From Arenibacterium halophilum (GTDB taxonomy: Bacteria; Pseudomonadota; Alphaproteobacteria; Rhodobacterales; Rhodobacteraceae), in contig NZ_VCPC01000001.1 in assembly GCF_005938225.1 (NCBI RefSeq), positions 1,239,213 to 1,303,212 on the forward strand: a stretch of 64,000 nucleotides of DNA, written 5' to 3'. The number at the start of each line of letters is the position of its first letter. The stretch's first letter is position 1. A program made the position numbers and the translations under genes. Below the pieces are notes generated by a model. That model ran no database searches, was not told the DNA's origin, and saw nothing but the letters and a program-made list of their open reading frames with translations. Shown here in pieces: positions 61,144-64,000 of this stretch.

Positions 61144-61886
61144 TGGCAACGGTTGAGGCACTCTGGCGCCACCCTATCAAAAGCCACGGCCGCGAGGCTT
61201 TGGACCAAGTGACATTGACCGCCGGGCAGACCATGCCCGGCGATCGTGTCTGGGCCGTCGCGCACGAAGCCAGCAAGGCCGACGGCAGCGAATGGGCCAT
61301 GTCGGCGAATTTCTCTCGCGGGGTGAAGGCGCCCGCGCTGATGGCGATCACCTCGCGCTATGATGCGGACAGTGAAACCGTAACGCTGAGCCACCCGGAC
61401 CGCCCCGATCTGACAGTGCAGCCCGATCGCGATCCGCAGGCGCTGATTGACTGGGCCGCGCCGCTGATGCCGGAAGACCGCGCCGCCTCGGCCCGGGTGC
61501 TGCGGGTGCCGGGGCGCGGCATGACCGACACGCCCTTCCCGTCGATTTCGATCCTGAACCTTGCCTCCAGCCGGGCGCTGGAACAGGCGATGGGCCGCGA
61601 TCTGTCGATGCACCGCTGGCGCGGCAACATCTGGACCGACCTTGGCACGCCCTGGGCCGAATTCGACATGGTCGATAAAGAGATCGAGATTGGCGACTGC
61701 CGGTTCATCGTGCGCGAGCGGATCAAACGCTGCATGGCGACAACGGCGAATCCCGAAACCGGTGAACGCGATGCCGACACGCTGGGCGCGCTGAAGGAAA
61801 ACTGGAACCACACCCATTTCGGCATCTATGCCGAGGTCACGCAGGGCGGAACCATCCGCACCGGCGACGCATTGCGCGTGCTCTGA
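61143..61886 (+). CDS. MOSC domain-containing protein
   Basis: A 247-residue MOSC (molybdenum cofactor sulfurase C-terminal) domain protein. The N-terminal MOSC-N strand reads VEALWRHPIKSHG, and the signature near the C-terminus is RCMATTANPETGERD, with the sulfur-carrier Cys. It probably carries sulfur or handles molybdenum cofactor. The gene starts at the yidC stop (TGATG) and overlaps engB by one base. Confidence 0.92.
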   Translation: MATVEALWRHPIKSHGREALDQVTLTAGQTMPGDRVWAVAHEASKADGSEWAMSANFSRGVKAPALMAITSRYDADSETVTLSHPDRPDLTVQPDRDPQALIDWAAPLMPEDRAASARVLRVPGRGMTDTPFPSISILNLASSRALEQAMGRDLSMHRWRGNIWTDLGTPWAEFDMVDKEIEIGDCRFIVRERIKRCMATTANPETGERDADTLGALKENWNHTHFGIYAEVTQGGTIRTGDALRVL

Positions 61887-62536
61887 TGGCGCTGCCCTTT
61901 CCCTTGGCGGAAACGCCCGACCAAACCACGGCAGAGGCCGGACGCCTGCTGTTCGCGCGCGAATCGACCTTTGTGAAAGGTGTGGTTGCGATGTCGGGCC
62001 TGCCCCCGGCCGACCGGATCGAGGTATGTTTTGCCGGACGGTCGAACGTGGGCAAATCCACGCTGATCAACGCGCTGACGGGAACCAAGGCGCTGGCGCG
62101 CGCGTCGAACACGCCGGGGCGCACGCAGGAGATCAACTATTTCAACCAAGGGCCTGACCTCTATCTGGTCGACCTGCCCGGCTATGGCTATGCGAATGCG
62201 CCGCTGCCGGTGGTGGAAAAATGGCAGCGCCTGTTGAAACAGTACCTGTCGGGGCGGCCGACGCTGCGCCGCGCCTTCGTGCTGATCGACGCGCGCCATG
62301 GCGTAAAAGACGTGGACGATCAAATCCTTCGCCTGCTTGATACCTCGGCCGTGACGTTCCAATGCGTTCTGACCAAGGTCGACAAGGTCAAAGCCAAGGA
62401 TATGGAAAACACGCTGAAACAGGTGCGCGCCGCGCTGGCAAAACACCCCGCCGCATATCCGGAAATCGTGCTGACATCGTCCGAGAAGGGCGACGGGATT
62501 GAAACGCTCCGCGGCATTATTGCGGGCCTGTCCTAG
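61886..62536 (+). CDS. engB: Ribosome biogenesis GTPase EngB (YihA/YsxC)
   Basis: A 216-residue GTPase: G1 GRSNVGKST (about 51-59), the G2 TPGRT region, G3 DLPGYGYA, G4 TKVDK (about 167-171). It assists 50S subunit assembly. It is coupled to the MOSC gene by a TGATG overlap. Confidence 0.96.
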   Translation: MALPFPLAETPDQTTAEAGRLLFARESTFVKGVVAMSGLPPADRIEVCFAGRSNVGKSTLINALTGTKALARASNTPGRTQEINYFNQGPDLYLVDLPGYGYANAPLPVVEKWQRLLKQYLSGRPTLRRAFVLIDARHGVKDVDDQILRLLDTSAVTFQCVLTKVDKVKAKDMENTLKQVRAALAKHPAAYPEIVLTSSEKGDGIETLRGIIAGLS

Positions 62537-62608
62537 GCGGGTCTCGGCAAAACGGCTTGCGTGACAGCCCCGCATTTCCGATAAACCCGCCAAACAGGGG
62601 ATATCGGG

Positions 62609-63469
62609 ATGAAGACTCAGGACATGAATCGCGACTGGACGAACACCGCCGAAACGCTGTCACGGGCGGTTCCCTATCTTCAACGCTACGATGACGCGAT
62701 TGTTGTCATCAAGCTGGGCGGTCACGCCATGGGCAGCGACGAGGCGATGGACGAGTTCGCGCGCGACGTGGTGCTGCTGCGTCTGTGCGGGGTGAACCCG
62801 GTGGTGGTGCATGGCGGCGGGCCGCAAATCAACGCGTTGTTGAAACAGCTGGAGATCAAATCGGACTTCGTGAACGGCAAGCGTGTCACCGACAAGGCCA
62901 CCGTTGACGTGGTCGAAATGGTACTTTCGGGGTCTGTCAACAAGTCCATCGTGCAGGCGATTCAGCGGCAGGGCGGCAAGGCCGTGGGCCTGTCGGGCAA
63001 GGATGCCAACCTGATGGTCTGCGACCAGACCGACCCCGCGCTGGGGCTGGTGGGCACGCCCGCGGATATGGACCCGAGCCTGCTGAAGCTGCTGTTTGAA
63101 AAGGAAATCATCCCCGTGATCGCGCCCATCGGCGCAGGGCGGAACGGTGAAACCTATAACGTGAACGGCGATACTGCCGCCGGGGCCTATGCCAAGGCGC
63201 TGAAGGCCGACCGGCTGCTGCTGCTGACCGACGTGGCCGGCGTGAAGAACGCCGAGGGCGACGTTGTGACGGAACTGACCGCCGCCGAAATCCGCCAGAT
63301 GACCGCCGATGGCGTGATCGCGGGCGGCATGATCCCCAAGACGGAAACCGCGCTGGATGCGGTCGAAGGCGGGGTGCGGGCCGCTGTTATCATTGATGGG
63401 CGCGCGCCCAATGCCTGCCTGCTTGAACTGTTCACCGAGCATGGCGCCGGGTCGATGATCCGCCGCTGA
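62609..63469 (+). CDS. argB: Acetylglutamate kinase
   Basis: A 286-residue amino acid kinase. Landmarks are IKLGGHAMG (32-40), VHGGGPQIN and [20 protein letters not shown] (split). It phosphorylates N-acetylglutamate in arginine synthesis. A second in-frame ATG at 62624 is possible, but the site upstream of 62609 (GGGGATATCGGG) is adequate. It is followed directly by an Fe-S protein gene. Confidence 0.97.
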   Translation: MKTQDMNRDWTNTAETLSRAVPYLQRYDDAIVVIKLGGHAMGSDEAMDEFARDVVLLRLCGVNPVVVHGGGPQINALLKQLEIKSDFVNGKRVTDKATVDVVEMVLSGSVNKSIVQAIQRQGGKAVGLSGKDANLMVCDQTDPALGLVGTPADMDPSLLKLLFEKEIIPVIAPIGAGRNGETYNVNGDTAAGAYAKALKADRLLLLTDVAGVKNAEGDVVTELTAAEIRQMTADGVIAGGMIPKTETALDAVEGGVRAAVIIDGRAPNACLLELFTEHGAGSMIRR

Positions 63470-64000
63470 ATGCCCGTTTCGGCGCACCCCGAGTATGACG
63501 ACATCGATCAGGCGGCGCAGGCCCACGGTCTGATCGTCATGGGGGCGCTGCGCGACGGCGGCGAGAGCCTGATCCTGCTGGGGGCAGGCCCTGCGTTCTG
63601 GGACCATCTGCAAGCGGCTCCAGAAGCCCTTGATGGCGCGCCCGATCCGGTTGACCGCTGGTCGAGCCGTGTCATCGGCGCGCTGGCCGCGCAATTCGGC
63701 GCGCAGGCCGAATTTCCCTTTGGCGGGCCGCCCTATGCGCCCTTCATCCGCTGGGCGATGGATAGCGGGCGCGCGTTTCAAAGCCCGGTTGGGATGCTGG
63801 TGCACGACACTGTGGGCATGATGATATCTTACCGGGGCGCGCTGCGGCTGCCCCGCGTCATTCCCACGCCAACACCGCGCACCGCCAGCCCCTGCCCCAC
63901 CTGCGCCGCGCCCTGTATCACCGCCTGCCCGGTCGGGGCGCTGTCGGGTGATACGCCTTACAATCTGGCCGCCTGCCACGCCTACCTTGACACGCCCGCC
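63470..64000 (+). CDS. Ferredoxin-like 4Fe-4S protein, N-terminal part (runs off the right edge)
   Basis: 177 codons are visible. The ATG overlaps nothing but follows the argB stop directly (TGAATG). A cysteine cluster CPTCAAPCITACPVG (about residues 144-158) matches a 4Fe-4S binding pattern, and a further Cys follows (AACHAY). The N-terminal 130 residues have no recognised domain. It may be a ferredoxin-domain oxidoreductase component; the C-terminus is outside the window. Confidence 0.8.
   Translation, partial: MPVSAHPEYDDIDQAAQAHGLIVMGALRDGGESLILLGAGPAFWDHLQAAPEALDGAPDPVDRWSSRVIGALAAQFGAQAEFPFGGPPYAPFIRWAMDSGRAFQSPVGMLVHDTVGMMISYRGALRLPRVIPTPTPRTASPCPTCAAPCITACPVGALSGDTPYNLAACHAYLDTPA

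Noticed and set aside
62536-62591. GGCGGGT / ACCCGCC inverted repeat after engB
   Set aside because: The loop is over 40 nt, with no T run; probably chance in GC-rich DNA.
1-64000. CRISPR arrays, insertion sequences, prophage genes
   Set aside because: No regularly spaced repeats, transposase or phage structural motifs were seen anywhere in the window.

Overview
This window reads as a chromosomal segment from a GC-rich alphaproteobacterium, most likely a Rhodobacterales (roseobacter-type) heterotroph. The evidence is the rpmH-rnpA-yidD ... yidC-MOSC-engB-argB gene order, the very dense ATGA/TGATG-coupled operons, and the abundance of TRAP and ABC transporters. The placement comes from gene order and protein style, not from a database search.

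Layout. (1) 1-12.3 kb: two divergent operons around an XRE-cupin regulator. The left one (minus strand) has an FAD oxidoreductase, an orphan TRAP binding protein, an M81 peptidase, an N-acyl-D-amino-acid deacylase and the start of a G3E GTPase. The right one (plus strand) has a complete DctPQM TRAP transporter, a MarR regulator, an acyl-CoA ligase and an enoyl-CoA hydratase. (2) 12.5-27.8 kb, minus strand: a large catabolic locus with two amidohydrolase-2 paralogues, an acyl-CoA ligase, an acetoacetate-decarboxylase-like protein, an NMT1-type ABC importer, two isochorismatase-fold hydrolases, a HutC/GntR regulator, LeuC/LeuD-type hydratase subunits, a PEP-mutase/isocitrate-lyase-family lyase and a HyuA/HyuB pair. 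Three near-identical 18-bp operators (TGCTATA-N4-TATAGCA and variants) precede three transcription units here, so the locus looks like one regulon. (3) 28.0-39.2 kb, minus strand: a long operon with a polyamine-type ABC importer (two different ATPases, two permeases, a Tat-exported binding protein), two SDR dehydrogenases, a PgdA/cyclic-imidase-type deacetylase-fold hydrolase, a small Cys-containing protein, a His-rich G3E GTPase, a binding-protein paralogue without a signal peptide, and an asparaginase. A GntR protein with two tandem winged-helix domains is divergent from it. (4) 40.6-46.0 kb: a pxpA / biotin carrier / biotin carboxylase / pxpB / pxpC operon with a divergent LysR regulator and a clear ATC-N9-GAT operator. 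(5) 46.0-51.1 kb: a second HyuA/HyuB pair with an AraC regulator. (6) 51.3-64 kb: tRNA-Arg(ACG), then conserved chromosomal genes (histidine kinase, flavin disulfide reductase, TVP38, rpmH, rnpA, yidD, sodC, ttcA, an EAL protein, yidC, MOSC, engB, argB, and a partial Fe-S protein).

Theme. Regions 1-5 are dominated by enzymes that open or hydrolyse C-N bonds in cyclic amides, imides, hydantoins, lactams and half-amides, each with its own importer or regulator, followed by CoA ligation, hydration and C-C lyase steps. The locus at 12.5-27.8 kb is the best candidate for an undescribed pathway. Its enzyme set fits a substituted imide, maleamate or hydantoin going to a dicarboxylate, then to a hydroxy-dicarboxylate, then to a C-C lyase product. 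The substrate cannot be read from sequence alone. No insertion sequences, phage genes or CRISPR arrays were recognised.
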